Numbered from the stretch's first letter, positions 1 through 14,200 are shown. The stretch is 64,000 nucleotides of DNA from Anopheles merus (GCF_017562075.2 NC_054083.1:30351558-30415557), one strand, 5' to 3'. Translations and numbers: made by a program. The notes: a model not told the origin generated them from the sequence alone.

Positions 1-3000
1 AATGCTTTCTTTAGCAGGGAAACCCATTCCTCAAAACTGTGTTCAAACTTGTGTGCGCTCTCTGTGCTAAACCCGCTGCTAGCCAGCGCCTGTCTGCTAG
101 GGAACATTGTCCGGCAAAACGTCATGCACAGGTCTCTACCGAGTACGAATCGTTCATCCAGACCACTTGTGTCCAGTGTGCTTGTGTGTGCTCGCTGCGT
201 CCCAAAAGTCATTACAGGACGGCCAAATAGATCTGTCCCAGTCACTGCACCACTGCATTTGACACGTTCCTCTGGAAGGCTGCGTGCTCCACGTGAATCG
301 AAACGGGATTGAACCAGTAGCAGTGGCAAAAAAGCATCATCAAACGTACACACACACACACACTTGCAGCACCCGAAAGGACGAAAGCGAACGGACAAAT
401 GTAAATGCATTCGTCCGGATCAGCTTTTTTTTCTCTCTCTCTTTCAGCTCTGTCTAGCGCGGGAGCTAGACGAACGGCAAACGCACCCATTCCTCCCTAA
501 TGGTGCTGGGAGCTCGGGAGCGCTCTGTAATGGGATTACGACGTCTGGCAGTGGTCTGGGCAGTGGTGCGAACTTGCGCGACACTCACGACGGTGGAGAG
601 TGGACGGTTCGCACCAAACCAAACGCTTACATCAATCCTTCGCTGGATGGACGGAGTCTCAGCACCGTCGTTATCGCGCACCGCGCACAGCAGCGAAACT
701 ATTTGCGGACGAATAAACGCTCGTTTGCTGGCTGGCATGTTCCTGTGGTGGTGGTGGTGAGAAGCAACGTTGATGGCAATGCTGACCGGTGGGAACCTAT
801 CGGCATGCATGCAGAAGCGTGCAGTGCATCCAGGACGCACCAAGGATAATGCACCCAGCTTCAGAGCGCTGTGGACGGAATCAGTCTTTCCCCACAGGAT
901 ACGTAATTACATTTCAAAGAAGCTGGAGTGCTCTGCCGTCGTTTGATCCTCATCGATCCATCTGAAGCTCGAGTTCAGCTGGCTGTGGAAGCCATTTGAA
1001 CAATCGGCATGGCAAGAGCGGAAGGAACTTGAATAACTGATTGATTTATATTAATGCGCCGGAATCCAGACAATGCGCATGAATGCACAAAGTGCACGAA
1101 TTAAGTGTGTGAGCGGTGGTGTGCTTCTTGAGCTCGAGTGTAATGCATTATTTGAAGCACTGCTTTTAGCTCTCAATCGGACTTTATGGAGCACAATCAG
1201 CATTCATAACATTTCCTGCACAATGCAGTAATAGTGGAACAGGCAAAACCACCCTCCACTTCTTACGAATGGAATAGAAATTGTGGAAGGATCCTTACAC
1301 ATGCTTGTTTATTACAGATCTTGTCATTTAAAAGACGTGTGCTTTTTTCACCTCTTGAACTCAAATTCCTACTTCCCAGACAGCCAAAGCACAATGGTGT
1401 CTTGTTGCAGTGTCTTGTCAGGAAAAGAATTAAAACGAAATAAAGCCCGACGGCCATCCCAGCTCCAGATGTAATGCTTCGTTACTGATTGTAATTCCCT
1501 TTTCCCTAATGAAATGTTAAAATCACCCCTGCCCCTACAACTAGCCCCGGAAACGGGAAACTCGATGGAGCAATAAAAGCTTGAGCTGGGCCAGAAACTG
1601 ACAACGGGAAGTGCAACACGATGCCAGGGCGATGTAGCAGCGATGAGATCATTTGCTCCTAAGCCACACACCATCCCAACGCTTTCCCTCCCCGTGCAAA
1701 GATGGCATGCGTCTGTGCTTCTAAGTCATCATCCTTCTCAGTGTACGGTGGGGCAGCTCTTAGATATTACCTTGTTTCCTTTTTGTTGTTGATTTCCCAT
1801 TTCAACCACAGCACCGACGGGGGAGTAGTTAAAACTGCACCAGCCAGCCCCGAAGGCAACTGATTACGAACTCCAGACACACACGAATGCGTCCTGCTGC
1901 CAGGAAAGCTGACTGTGTCTGGCACTGATTAAAAGGGCATGAAGTTGTACTGGCCCCCCCTGGCCGGGGAACATTGAAGCTTTGAAAACTTCAGCACAAG
2001 AGAGAGAGAGACAGCCAGCCAGCCGGCCGGCCGGCCAGATGTAGGAAGTCTTTCTCATCGCATGTATGATGATACTGTGCCGTCGGTCGTTGGTGTAGTC
2101 CTCGCTCGTGTCCCTTTGCATCTCGAACGGCCTATGCCAGTGTGCATTCCCTTCTTCTTTTTGCCTTTCCTTCACACACACACTCACACACGCTGCCCGT
2201 TGTTCCCCAAGTCTGGTAGTCTGGATGTCTGGCAACGTGCCTACAGGGGCAACCTACACCACCGGCCGACTTTAACCCATCATCGACACGCTACCCGAAC
2301 ACCTGCAGCTTCCCGCGGCCCCACTCTCGATGCCTTGGCCGGACCTTCACCATGCCCTCCGGCCTGGAAGCGTCCAGTTGCACAACAGCAGAGACACAGG
2401 CACCGTAAAATCAGGAGAGAGAAAAAAAAATGGCAAGATCGGGCGGCATATAGAACCGGCTTTTGCAACGGTGGCGAGTTGAGAGACTCCATCCCCGGGC
2501 CAGGGGTTTCGGGTTTTTGCGTTAAAAGCATCCATTAATTAAGTCCTAAGGTTCTCCCTTGGGGCGTATGAGCCGTAGACGTAAAGGAAAATCTGTTCGC
2601 TGTGCAGACGCAGACACGCAGCCACAACGCATACAGCCGGATCAGCAGCAGTCCCAAGGATCCCAAATGCTGGAGTTGCGGATGTGGCTGGTTTTGTCGC
2701 TGCAATAGGGTCGGATATTTTGCAAGAATCGAGGATAACTTCTCCCATTGGTCGCTCCACTGGGAATTGGATCTTTCGACGTTCGAGGAAGGTCCAACGG
2801 ATGCAGCGGCGGCAGCAGCGAAAATCAAGAGTTAATGAAACCGAAATGTGGTGATTGATGATGTTTCAATCACGGTCCGGGGACCCGCGAATCCGTCTTC
2901 CGTGCTGCTGCCCGCGCTACCAGGCTCCGTTTAAATGTCCATTTTCCATGGCGAGTAAAGAAACCGAAAAGAAACGACGCCAAATGGCGGACAATCATTT

Positions 3001-3848
3001 TTATCCTTCTACAAGGCGAGCGTTTCCTTTTCTTTCTCCACTTTTTTTTGTAGTTTCAAGCCAGTTTGGGAGATCTTTTTGTTCCCTCGATTCATTCTGC
3101 CTGCCATACCTTCCCGTCCCTCCATTGTGGTTGGTAGCAGGGCGCGTCTGAACAATTTTTCAATTTATTAACTCGTCGTCCCATCCCGCCGGACGCGCAG
3201 TCTGCCCAACGCCAACTGCCATTAATGCTGCCAGCGAATGCATTCTAAGGCGAACGGCGTCGGCGTGAAGGGCCGGTGGATTGCTGCAAAAATAAAAGTG
3301 CGAAAAATGACCCCGTCAGACACGGCACGGTCCAGTGGTGTTAGTTTCAGGCCTGTCTGTTGTTTCCTTTTTTTGTCTCCCGAGACAGGGAAGGAAGAAC
3401 ACTCCCCACTTACGGGAGGGCGAAAAAAATTGCATGCTCAACGCAACGCGACTGCAGTTCAATAATTTAAATGGAAATACAGACTCATCTCACAGAGAAA
3501 GAGACACTGGAGAGAGATAGATAACACAGGAACTCTCTCACACACACAGGAAAAGGATATCAAAGGACGCGACACATCACGCGGTGGGGGAAAGGAGAGA
3601 TGCGGGAACTCCAAAAATCACTTTGTGCCCAGTGTGCTGGAGGCACTTGCGAAAAGTTAAGTCCGCGTCGTATCTGACCTTCCCTTTGCCCTCGCGAATC
3701 TCGCGGGTGCGGTGCCAAATGAAAGGAACTTGAAGTACTGCAGCAAACACACGATAAACTCCCGCCAGTTGCCAGATTCCCGTGGCAAGAAGCTCCGGGT
3801 TGCTTTTGATGTTTGCCGCGGCCCGAATCGGATGCGAGAGATTCTTTT

Positions 3849-3893
<45 letters not shown>

Positions 3894-6056
3894 TCGCCCT
3901 TTGCCGACCGGAATTTTGAACGACGGCGACCTCAGAAGGAACGGTCCATGGTCGTTCGTTCGTTTGTTTTACGAGCCGCGATGTGATCGGGTTTATCGGG
4001 TCGTGCCGCTCAGATGGTGCGCAGTGTTGCTTAATGTTGCCGCGCCTTCTCGGGAACACATGGGATGGCAGCGGAGAAATAGAATGGGTTCGATTATACG
4101 CGGAGCTCATATTTATGTCGCTCGCGCGGTCGCTGCCGAAGCCGCCTTTGCTCTGTTGTCTTTATTTCAGAAACTGTTTACCGAGCGCCGAACAGCACAA
4201 AGGGGGAAAACAAAGGGAAGGATTGGATTGTTTATGTTGATTTGAGTCGCTGATTTTGCACCGTGCTAATCAAACGTGGAAGGCAATTAGACGGGGCAAC
4301 TCATTTGCTTCGAAGCGACGCGTGAAAAGGGTTGCCTTCGTTTAGACGCTAGCAGTCGTCCAATCTTTCCCGCGCGTTGTTCGCGCGTCTTACGACATCG
4401 CCTCTCGAAAGCCAAACCAAATTAACTGAAGAGCGTGAACTACACTCATTTCACTCGTCGCCAAACGTTCGAAGATAATGAACCGAACGGTGTTAGCGCG
4501 GGGTTGTTAGCACCCGCACCAGTTCTTGTGGGATGGAAACGTGGGAAACGATGCGACAGCACAACACACACACCTTTCCATTGCGCTGTCGCCCATTGCA
4601 CTGGAATCTATAAAATTTCTTCTAATTACAGAAACTACGTCCATTGCACACCCACCCACTGCTTCCTCTATCCTCTGTCCCCAAGTGCACTGATTGTGTA
4701 TACCGCACTACACGGTTGACGATGCGGGCCGCAAAGGAAGGATATTTTTGGTGGGTGGTAAGCCAAAGGTGATTTCCATTTCATGCTGCAACGTGTACAA
4801 CGTCCCAGCGTCGCAGTGTCGCAGTGTAATCCACGTGCCGTTTCGATTAGCTTCTCTTCGGAGGTCAATTTTCAGATTGATGTCATTGACTTTAGCAGGT
4901 GCCGACCTGTGTCTGGAGTTTCTTTTTATGGAGTTAGCATAACGAAGCAAAGCGTAGGACCTTTCTTTTGTTCAGCTAAGAGATATTTTAGAGCAATTTA
5001 TGTTCTTTCTTATTATCATATTGGGTGAAATAATTCATTTAAATGTTTCTTGTTGAAGCTTGAGTGGTTGATGTTGTATAAAAAGGTGTCTAACAAATAT
5101 TTTGTTTTGCAAATCAAAGCTTCCATTGAGATATCCCTTACACTGTCCCTGTGCGGTCATGTTTTTCTTTTTTGAAAAGGGTATAGCTGGGCATGCACCA
5201 GTTATGCGACACTTTCCTACATATTTTGTTTGGCTTTTGCGCTTTGTCTCGTGTGTGTGCGTGTGTACTTACACATTGGTCACCACAAAACACCGATCCC
5301 TGCCTTTGGTTGATGTCGTGACCGCAGGACGTTCAGAGTGTGTAACAATAAACGACTTTACTGCATTTATCAGGACTAAACGAAAGGATGAACGTAACCG
5401 TTTAACAGCGCGAAGCATGATGATGATGACGATGATGGGTAAGACAGCTTCATTCGCCTAACTTTCGGTTGAACTAGCAACGGGTGGAAAGACAGGAAAG
5501 ACGCAAAAGGGCCACGTGTATCGCTTAAATAAGCGCGACGTCGGTGGATGATGATGGTGACTTTTTCCCATTTTAAGTACCGTCAAAATGAGAAAACAAA
5601 CGAAACAAACGAAAATTAAATTAACTTCAAACACGTAACCGTCGCGTGGTTTTATTTCGCGACTATCTGTGTGGGTGGCTGTGTGGCGGGAGGTACCTTT
5701 TTGTCCAAACGGAATGTGTTACAGGTGTTGAGCGCGTTGGCGGCACCGCAAGGCAAGCTATAAAATACCGCGAAAAACCAAACAAACCGCAGGGAATCGC
5801 ACACGTTCCTATTGTTTCCTATGATTTGTGGGGTTTTTTTTTCAAAGAGATAGAGAGAAAGATGTGTGCAAGGTGTTGAAATGTTAGAATTTTAAGGTGG
5901 ATTGCATGAGGCACTGGCACGGGCTCTTTGGACAATAACGTTAGTGATCTGGTTCGGGTATTGCTAGTGCATTGGCACATGGTCCAAGCGTACAACTTTC
6001 TATTCTATGCCTTTGATCTTTTTTTACTTTTGATTCCTTTTGACCCTTTTTCCTTT
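1..6056. other. Non-coding stretch with simple repeats
   Basis: I recognise no gene in this stretch. The open frames are short, overlap on both strands and resemble no family I know. It holds a CA run at about 348-363, a GA run followed by a GGCC-rich stretch at about 1999-2037, and a CT run at 3853-3890. The sequence alternates between GC-rich blocks (2.2-2.5, 3.9-4.2 kb) and AT-rich blocks (around 5.0 kb and 5.9-6.05 kb), as is usual for dipteran intergenic or intronic DNA. A pyrimidine tract ending in CAG near 427-449 looks like a splice acceptor, but no coding frame follows it. Confidence 0.6.
3853..3890 (+). repeat. (CT)n microsatellite
   Basis: An uninterrupted CT dinucleotide run of about 19 units preceded by a T run. 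It makes the overlapping frames read as Ser-Leu or Arg-Glu repeats, which should not be taken as protein. Confidence 0.95.
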
Positions 6057-6058
6057 TA

Positions 6059-6074
6059 ACAGGTGGGCTGATAA
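6059..6074 (+). repeat. mariner terminal inverted repeat, left end
   Basis: Reads ACAGGTGGGCTGATAA directly after the TA at 6057-6058. It pairs with the right end at 7259-7274 with three mismatches. This is the 3' end of the element, since transposase runs on the minus strand. Confidence 0.88.
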
Positions 6075-6123
6075 TTGTTTGGCCTATGATAGTAAATCAC
6101 ATTTTTTTGCAATTTTCTTTTTT

Positions 6124-7167
6124 TTATTCAACATACATCCCTTCAAGGGCTATATACCGAGTATAGCGATCTTTCAATTTTTCGATATCATTTTTATAGT
6201 AATATTTCTCCTTTACCTCAAAAAAGTCCTCAGTTTCGGCAATCACTTCTTCATCCGACGAAAATTTCTTCCCAGCGAGCATCCTTTTGAGATCTGAAAA
6301 AAGGAAATAGTTGCTGGGAGCCAGATCTGGGGAATACGGAGAATGGGGAAGCAATTCATAGCCTAATTCTTGAATTTTTGCTATTGTTTTCACTGATTTG
6401 TGGTACGGTGCGTTGTCTTGATGAAACAATTTTTTTTTTTCTTCAAATGTGGCCGTTTTGTAGCGATTTTGTCCTTCAAACGCTCCAACAACTTGATGTA
6501 ATATTCGCTGTTAATGGTCTTTCCTTTCTCAAGGTAGTCAATGAAGATTATTCCTTGCAAATCCCAAAAAACTGACGCCATAACCTTGCCAGCTGATTGT
6601 TTCGTTTTCCCCGCTTTGGAGCAGGTTCATTGCGACCAGTCCACTCGGACGATTGTCTATTGGACTTTGGAGTGTAGTGGTGAAGCCATGTCTCATCCAT
6701 GGTAACATACCGACGCAAAAACTCGGAATTATTACGCTCAAACAGCTCCAAACACTGCTGCGAATCATCAACTCGTTGTTGTTTTTGGTCAAATGTGAGC
6801 TCGCGCGGCACCCATTTTGCACAGAGCTTTCTCATATCCAAATACTCGTGAACGATACGTCAAACACGTTCCTTGGATATCTTTAGGGTGTCAGCTATTT
6901 CGATCAACTTCACATTACGGTTACTTTTAATAATTTTGTGGATTTTTTAATGTTTTCGTCTGTAACCACCTCTTTTGGGCGTCCACTGTGTTCACAATCC
7001 TCAGTGCTCATTTCACCCCGTTTAAATTTAGCATACCAATATTTTATGGTTGATTTTGGTGGAGCAGTATCCGAAAACTCATCATCAAGCTAATTTTTCG
7101 CTTCAACTGTATTTCTTTCTTTCAAAAAGCAATGCTTTATCATCACGCGAAATTCCTTCTTTTCCAT
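6124..7167 (-). pseudogene. Broken mariner transposase
   Basis: A D,D34D mariner transposase relic. The start is the ATG at 7165-7167 (MEKKEFRV) and the stop is the TAA at 6124-6126, after a C-terminus ending ALEGMYVE. The N-terminal helix-turn-helix region carries STIKYWYAKFKRGEMSTED. The first catalytic Asp lies in VTMDETWLHHY and the second in HQDNAPYH. The third, 35 residues on and normally SDxxLF, reads SNYFLF, so the catalytic Asp is replaced by Asn. Breaks seen: an in-frame TAG near 7095 in place of the Trp after VEAKN, a one-base loss near 6944, an in-frame TGA near 6863, a frame change near 6600, and another in the A run near 6435. It cannot be functional. Confidence 0.92.
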
Positions 7168-7258
7168 GATTTATCGAAACACAAAACATGCGTCACACAA
7201 TATGTTTAAAGGTTGGTAGAAGCTAAAAAAATATGGTTTTAAATTTATCAGCGCACAT

Positions 7259-7274
7259 TTATCAGTCGAACTGT
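7259..7274 (-). repeat. mariner terminal inverted repeat, right end
   Basis: On the minus strand it reads ACAGTTCGACTGATAA, directly followed outward by the TA at 7275-7276. A second CTGATAA lies just inside it (7245-7251), so the end holds a short tandem copy of the terminal motif. Confidence 0.88.
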
Positions 7275-9648
7275 TAGGTTTACGGAACTCTTATCAACCA
7301 AAATAGTCTTCTTTGGTGTTTTTATGCATTCTAAGAAGACTAATGGCCCTGGTTGCTTATTGAACCTAAATTATGACCTCAAATGTCGTACATTTGTCCA
7401 CGCAGCCACGTATTATTAATTTTTCGATCAAAAACTTTGGGGTTGTTTTGCATTTTAGCTAAAATATAATAAAAAAAAATATAATTTATCATATTCATCC
7501 GTTTAAAAAATATCGTACAATATTGATCCGTTAATTGCTATAAGACTGCAAGTTTCAACAAATTCATTGATCCTGTACATCATATCCCCAATAAACTGAC
7601 ACCTTGTACAACCTTTTGTATTATCGTTTAGATAAAAAAAAGGAATGGTAACCCGTGTGAGCGGATTCATTGATGAGTAAGTCCATATCCACGTCCAGTT
7701 TGTACTTGAGCTTGGAGGTCCACCTATTTTGACGCGCTTAGAACCGAAACATACTCAACAAACAAGGTGGCAACAATTCGCCGCCCGCTTTGCCACTCTT
7801 CGGTAAACAGCCGCAAACATTAAATGCTTCCTTCCCCACCATACCCTTGAGAACGTCTTTTGGCGCCGAGACAGGCAGCTTGCCGCTCAAGAACGAGAAA
7901 AAAAAACTCGATCCACCTCTTCTAATTCACACCCTCCCATGTAAAAGCCACGCTTAGAGATAATCCACCCCAGTAAAGCTGCGGGAAGTTGCTTCGGGCG
8001 GATGGCGTCATACAGCCTCTCGAGCAGGCGGTTATTCACCTGCACCTGTCTGGCACGGTGCTAAAGCTGCTGTTGTTGATACGCTTCTGCTCGCTCGTCT
8101 GGTGGTTTATCACGTATGCACCGCTATTTACACGCCAAGACGAAAATACGGCGAAATTAAATCGCCCCCAGATGGAGCTTGCCGTCAACCGGTGGTGGCG
8201 AGTCCTCGGGTTTGCTTGGTGCAGGCGTCACCAGCCACCAGCCACGCTTGACAGGTGTCATGTTTCTCTACACCTCCAGCGATGGATTGGGGATTCAGAT
8301 TTTGCAATTTCGAACACTTGCCGTTACGATATCAGTGCTGCGCGGGCGAAAGTGATTGCGTTTGCTCGCCGTAATCGGTGCACTGCGGTTCCACTTTGAG
8401 CTTTCCCCCTAGCCATCGCAAAAAAGGTGACCACAACGATACGATTTGCCGAAATCACTCGTCCATCATTGTGCTGCCAGAGAGAGAGAGAAAGAGAGAG
8501 AGCCAGGTTGATTTACCTCCGGCGTACTAAACCATGTTTCATCGTATTTTTAACGCCTGGGCGCGCTAGTCCGTGGTGAGCTTTTGTAGCGCCACCCATA
8601 AATCTGGGACCACGGGACCGACGAAGTGCGGTGCAGCCGGAAGGGCTACAGGCGAGCAGGATGGTATCTTGGGCGGTGAAAATTTATTACCCTTACCTAG
8701 ACAAGCGCCTTAGATCATGCTGGAGATTTAACACGGCGGATGGTAATGGGGGTGCTTCTTTAAGGTGGTAATAACCACTGGCATTGTTGGTGGACAACGC
8801 GTTAAAGTGTTTCAACTGTCAAGCGAGTCGCTTTTAATGGAAGCTACCCTTTAAGGACGGCAGAAGCCTTTGAGTGGTTTTTAATTATTAATACACATGA
8901 GGAGTTTAAAATACGTTGAGGGATGTGTGAAGGAGCATTGAAGAATAAATTGGTCGTAATGCTTTTACGAGGCTTGTTTTTAGCTGGAAAGACATATGAG
9001 TTCAAAACATTATTTGGTGTTTGAAATTAAAGCAGCGAATACTTCTCATAATTTTGGGGACTCATTTTTGACTCTTTCTGGAGTGGAGGGAAGTTAACAT
9101 TATTTGATGGGAATTGCACTCTACGACTCTACGGAATTCATTTGACATTTGAAATCCAATAGGAATTTTCAAAGAGTCAAAAATGTCCAAACATTCCGAG
9201 AAACCTGTACAAACCTTGTATACTTCGTTAAACTCAAGTCATATAAAATGTACGAACTGAAATGGTTTTGTCAATGCTACGTTGGAAGGCTCAAACAGAG
9301 CAAAAAAAAAAAAAGGAAAAATAGCACAACAAAGTAAATTACACTGTCAACATGTACACGAATGTACGAATGAGTCCATTAACACGTTGGACCATTTTCA
9401 TGTACCGCATGCCCATCCGTAAGCTACCGTGTGCAAGACGTAATAGCCGCTTGCCATGTTGCCAGGTTTGCCTAATTGTCACTTCTGTCCACATTCATTT
9501 TGGCAAAGAAACATTCTCCACAAAATGCTTACTCAATCCATCGTTCCCTATACATACCCACCATTCACTGTGCCAAAAAGCTACAGATTATATGCACTTC
9601 AACAGGAACAACTATTCGCATGATGGCCCTCGTGTCATTACAATAACC

Positions 9649-9679
9649 CATACACACACACATACACACACATACACAC
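9649..9679 (+). repeat. CA/TACA microsatellite
   Basis: A short run of CA units interrupted by TA. Confidence 0.85.
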
Positions 9680-11219
9680 GATCCCAGAGGGCTACCGCGG
9701 GTTCACAAGGCCAAAACACTCGCCCGACCTGGATGGATGGGAGGGTCCCGACACAGAGAAGCGTTGCAAACCAATTTCAGAAACATGTCTTTTTAAAATA
9801 AATGGTTTTAAGCTACCGGTATTTTCCGTTCCGTTGTCAGTTTTACTGCTCGCTTCCAGGCGCGGTTCGAAGCCGGCGGTTGGATTTGTTTTTCTTCGCA
9901 TGGCAAACCGCTCCTGGCATTACCCTCTTACTTGGACGTTGTTTTTTTTACGATCACCATGTTCACATCCGACCATCGCGCGGGTTGCATGTCGTCGCCG
10001 CCCTGCATACCAGACAATTGCGGCCCGGTAGCGCAGCAAAAAGCTCGTTTTTATTAGTCGACCTGCGGATGCGTCCACACCGCATGCCGGCACATTTGCC
10101 ATTGCCCCGCTTTCGCATCTGTGATGACCCTGGTGGCTTTACCTTAATTTGATGTATTGTTTTGAGACCGGGGCCGTTTTATGTGTCTAGCGACTTCGGC
10201 ATAAATTGAGGTTTTTGTGGCCTGGCAGCGTGGATAACGCCCGGGAGTTCGGTCCTCGGAGGCGACAAACGGATGCATTTCATTGGCTGTCATTATCGGA
10301 AGTGCTTTAAGGGCTTTTTTTCTGTTTTGTTTAACCTTCTGTTAGTGTTATTTCTTACTATCTTTATGGTAACAAGTGGAGTCAGCAATTTGGCACTGTT
10401 GGAAACAGTGCAGAAGTCGGCACTTGTCGGCAAAGTTCAAGTACAATAGGCTTAATTTATTTAATGTCACTTGTTATCGTTTTAAACTTGTTCAAGTCAT
10501 TCTACTGCCAGCTACCGGATGCTATAAAGATTGTTTTTTATTTTCTCGTTCCAGGTAAGACATCGTTTTCATTTTGTTTCTCTAATGAAACCATCGCTAG
10601 AGGTCATGCACAACTCCTAGCAAAACCGGTGAGTTCGGTGCTCTTTTCGATTACGCAGAAATTCACATCATAATGCACACACCGTAATGATTGGTGTAAC
10701 CCCAAAGCGATGTATCCCTTTTTGCGTTCAGAACGTACAGAAAACAGTAAATCCAAGTCTGCTGCTTACGGCAGTACAAATCACTTAAAAATTCACCCAC
10801 TCAACCCCTCAATGCACTGTTACCACCTTAAATGCTTTCGGTGCGATAGAAATGGGCAACCGAAAGCAATCAAACATTACTCAAATGAACGAACTCCTCC
10901 CCCATGGTCGTGTAGAGGAAGAAGCTAGAGAGGGAGATAAAACAGTTTTAAAAATAACAAAACAACAAAGAGCTGAAGCTGTATTCGTTTTCGGAAAAAA
11001 ACCCCAAACAAAGCCCGGTGCCATTAGCCGCAGTGAGATCAAAGCCTTTTCACCCGAAACCCGTCTTCCAGGGCGCGTTGACACTTTCCCCCATTTTTTA
11101 TTATTTTGGTTTATGGTTTCTTTGCAACACTCAGCCATCCCGGTGGCGCGGTTCAACACGTTGAAAGGGACAAATTTCATAACGAAACAACAGCACCAAC
11201 AGCTCAATGTGATCGAGAA

Positions 11220-11237
11220 CCCCCCCCCCCCCCCCCC
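11220..11237 (+). repeat. Poly-C tract
   Basis: About 18 consecutive C residues. The exact length is prone to sequencing error, and G-quadruplex formation is possible on the minus strand. Confidence 0.9.
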
Positions 11238-14200
11238 TGAACCAAACCCGCCTTTCAGCCATTCCAGCCCAGCCGCCAGCGGAAAACTGCAAGCTCGACC
11301 GTCTTGAAAGCACTTCAGACAAGCGGGCGAATTTTCCGTGCCGATGCCGAAAAAGGGGTGACGATTGAATGGCGATAAACAACCGTCGCTGTGTCCTTAG
11401 CAACGTTGCAAACTGTTAACAACTTAACAGCTGCAGCAGCACGGACGAGGAGGTATGACGAGGCACGGCGGGCCAGATTAAACTAGCGAAAACCTTTGAT
11501 TTTCTCAGCTCCCAGTTGTCCCGTCTCAGCACGGCAGGGCGAGCAGGAGATACTACTCGGGAAGCCCCCGCGCGACAGCTGGCCGTGTGTAGTAATCGGA
11601 TTGTCAGCCAGACTCCGGTTTGCAACTGATCTCTTTGCTGACAGCGCGAAACGCAGCGAGAGCCCGCTCAATTAGAAGTAATTAAAAGATTTGCTCGGAA
11701 CAATCCTTTCTTTGCCGATTGTGCCGGGACAACCACCCCCAAGACGGGTGGGCCAGAGGACACGCTGTTTTGTAGTGGTGCACACTTTTCCGTTTGCCAT
11801 GCTACGCCTCCAGCATGGGTTCGAAGCCGCGGGGAGTATGGGGAGGATTTTCTTGAGCGAACTGGATAATTGGAGCCCGTAAATCAACGGCACTATTCAT
11901 CATCATTTATTAATGCTGATTTCTTGGGAGTGATATCGATGGGGGGAGTGTTGCTGTCAGCTTGTGAAGGGATTGATTTAATGCTGCAACGGTTGAAGGG
12001 GTCTTTTGAGATAGGCTGCTTACGCTGTCGCGCGAGCGTTTTGTGTGCTTCAATGACAATTTTTAAACTTTATGTAGTTATTATCATCATCGTTTGTCCT
12101 GTCTCAAGTGTTGAAGAGTCATAATTTTGTTTGAAATTCTTTTTAAGTAACTATAAAGATCACAATGTGCTTTTAGGGACAATTTTGACCAAGTTGTTTA
12201 CTAAAACATAACATCTTAAACAAAAGCTTGTAAAAGTTATAATGAATCCCGTTTCATCATCCAAATCACTTCATGCTGCTATGTGTCTGTTTGCAATTAC
12301 TTCTGAAAGTTATTGCTTTCTTGTGGCAAAATATGCACAAGGATACATGGATAATGGTTTCTTTACTGCATAAAAGTCTTCTGTTAAACAAATTGACCGA
12401 CATAAAATGCATAATAGATGTATTCTTTAATGAAGCACGTTACAAGCTTCTTATGACATCTTGGAACTTAAAGGCTGATGTCAACTTAAAAGAAATTAAA
12501 CACAAAAAAAACCTCTCAATGTAATCACGCCAACCTGTTTCAGTTGGCGTTTCGGTAAGAAGCTTTCTCGGACACAGGCCCAGAATGCCGAAAAAAAAAC
12601 AAACCAACCAGCACACCACGAGCTCACGACATCGCCCGGCCTGACAGCCCGTCAACGGTGATGGTGTATTGAATTTTCGGAATCGTTAAAAATTAACCAC
12701 TCGCTTTAGGGCGCTCTGTTTGTAGGAGCAAAAGCCCACGAAAAAAAAAAGCAAAAGAGTTTACCCGACCCCCTTTGTCCGATGAGACCTGCGTGGATGG
12801 ACAAGAGCAGTTCATTTTTTCGTAACTAAATTTTCGCGTAATCACTCGTTCGTGTACTTTAGGGCGATGTTGTTGTGCCTGTCTGTTTCAATCACTTTTC
12901 CATTCCCCGAGGGCCGTGCAGCATCAGCTCTTAGCATACATCGGGCTGTTGTGCGTCTCAGGATGCGATGGACAACGGGGGAAAGTACGGGTGGAAGCGA
13001 AAAATTGCATCCTTACCCTTGATTGACGTGTACTTTTTCGCAAAATAATTTTACATCGTTTCCCAATCATTTCGGCGCACATCGGGTCAGATGACGGCGA
13101 TTTGGTGGCTGTGGTTTTGTGCGTTGCCTATCGTTCAACGTACTTTTAAAAGGTTTTGTACGCAGGCAGCGAGCAATGGAGCGATGGTGGCCGTTTTCTT
13201 ACCCCATCCTGTACGTCTCGGTGCGTGAAGAAGATGTTTTTTTTTTTGTATTTCTGGTAACAAAACCGTCTGTTCAGCCGTTTTCGGACTGGTTTTCTGA
13301 GTACCGGTTACGGGTCATTACACGATCGGCGGAGTTTGGAAGAAAGAAACGAGTTTATGATTGTATATTTCATTAGAAAACTCTTTTCCGATTAAAGTTG
13401 AAAATGAAACGAGCTGAAGGTTAATGCAATGTTACATAATATTCTATATTAAAATGTATGAATTTACTGTAAAATGTTCATGGCAAATTCTTTCATGTTC
13501 TTCTCTATCCAAGTATGTGTTCAAAGGGTTCATCCCCTTCCCAAGGAGTTCCAATAATAGTTTGCTCTTAGCAATCCTCCACCTGTGTACTCCTTCCCAA
13601 AGCAGCTGTTACAGGCTGCTGCTGCTGCCGACTACGAATTCACTCAGCGTTTCATCTACTAGTGCATTCTGCAGCACTCTTCTCGTACTATTCCTTTTCG
13701 ACTCGCCCTTTCAGCCAGACACGCTCAAGAGCGTGCCCCGGCCATTGATGACATTTGACATTTAGCTACCCTTTTGCGGCTGCCTTTACGCCACCTTCTG
13801 CGAGCTTTCTTACGGCTGTCGGCAGACTGAAGCACTGTCGTACTTCCTTCCCTTTATCGTTCGTCCATGAACGGCCAAGCCCTTTCAGCTCGCTTCGCCG
13901 TTTGCCGTTTTTTGATGTGTTGGGCTTCCACGGCAAAAGTTAGCCTCCCCGCAAAGCATCTTTTCGGGCGACCGGGCGGTGATGAATTGGTGCGACCGTG
14001 CTTGAAGCACTTTCCGTAATTTCTTAGGCGGGTGCCCTTCAATATTTTGCAGGGCGCGTTAACTTTTGCCGCTTCACAAGTTATGCGCACCACCGACCCC
14101 TTTGGTTCGGCTCGAAGTTGTTTGTGTGCAAAAGAAGACCCCCCGGCCCCAAAACGACACACAACACGGTGTTTGCCCAGTTCAAGCGTCCAAGCTTTCT

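Larger units (their letters stand above)
6059..7274 (-). mobile_element. Degenerate mariner element (irritans group, Himar1-like)
   Basis: The element is about 1.2 kb and lies on the minus strand. It is bounded exactly by TA dinucleotides at 6057-6058 and 7275-7276, the target duplication expected of Tc1/mariner. Its outer 16 bases are inverted repeats agreeing at 13 of 16 positions; both start ACAG and contain CTGATAA, as do the known Himar1 ends. Inside is a transposase reading frame about 348 codons long, the usual mariner length, but broken by stops and frameshifts. It is therefore an immobile relic. The subfamily is judged from remembered family features such as WVPRELT, the HQDNAP box and YSPDLAP, not from a search. 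Confidence 0.93.

Noticed and set aside
11811..11835. GGTTCGAAGCC, a perfect tRNA B-box match
   Set aside because: The flanking bases do not form a T stem and no A box or acceptor stem can be drawn; the same holds for similar matches near 9860, 35715 and 37680.
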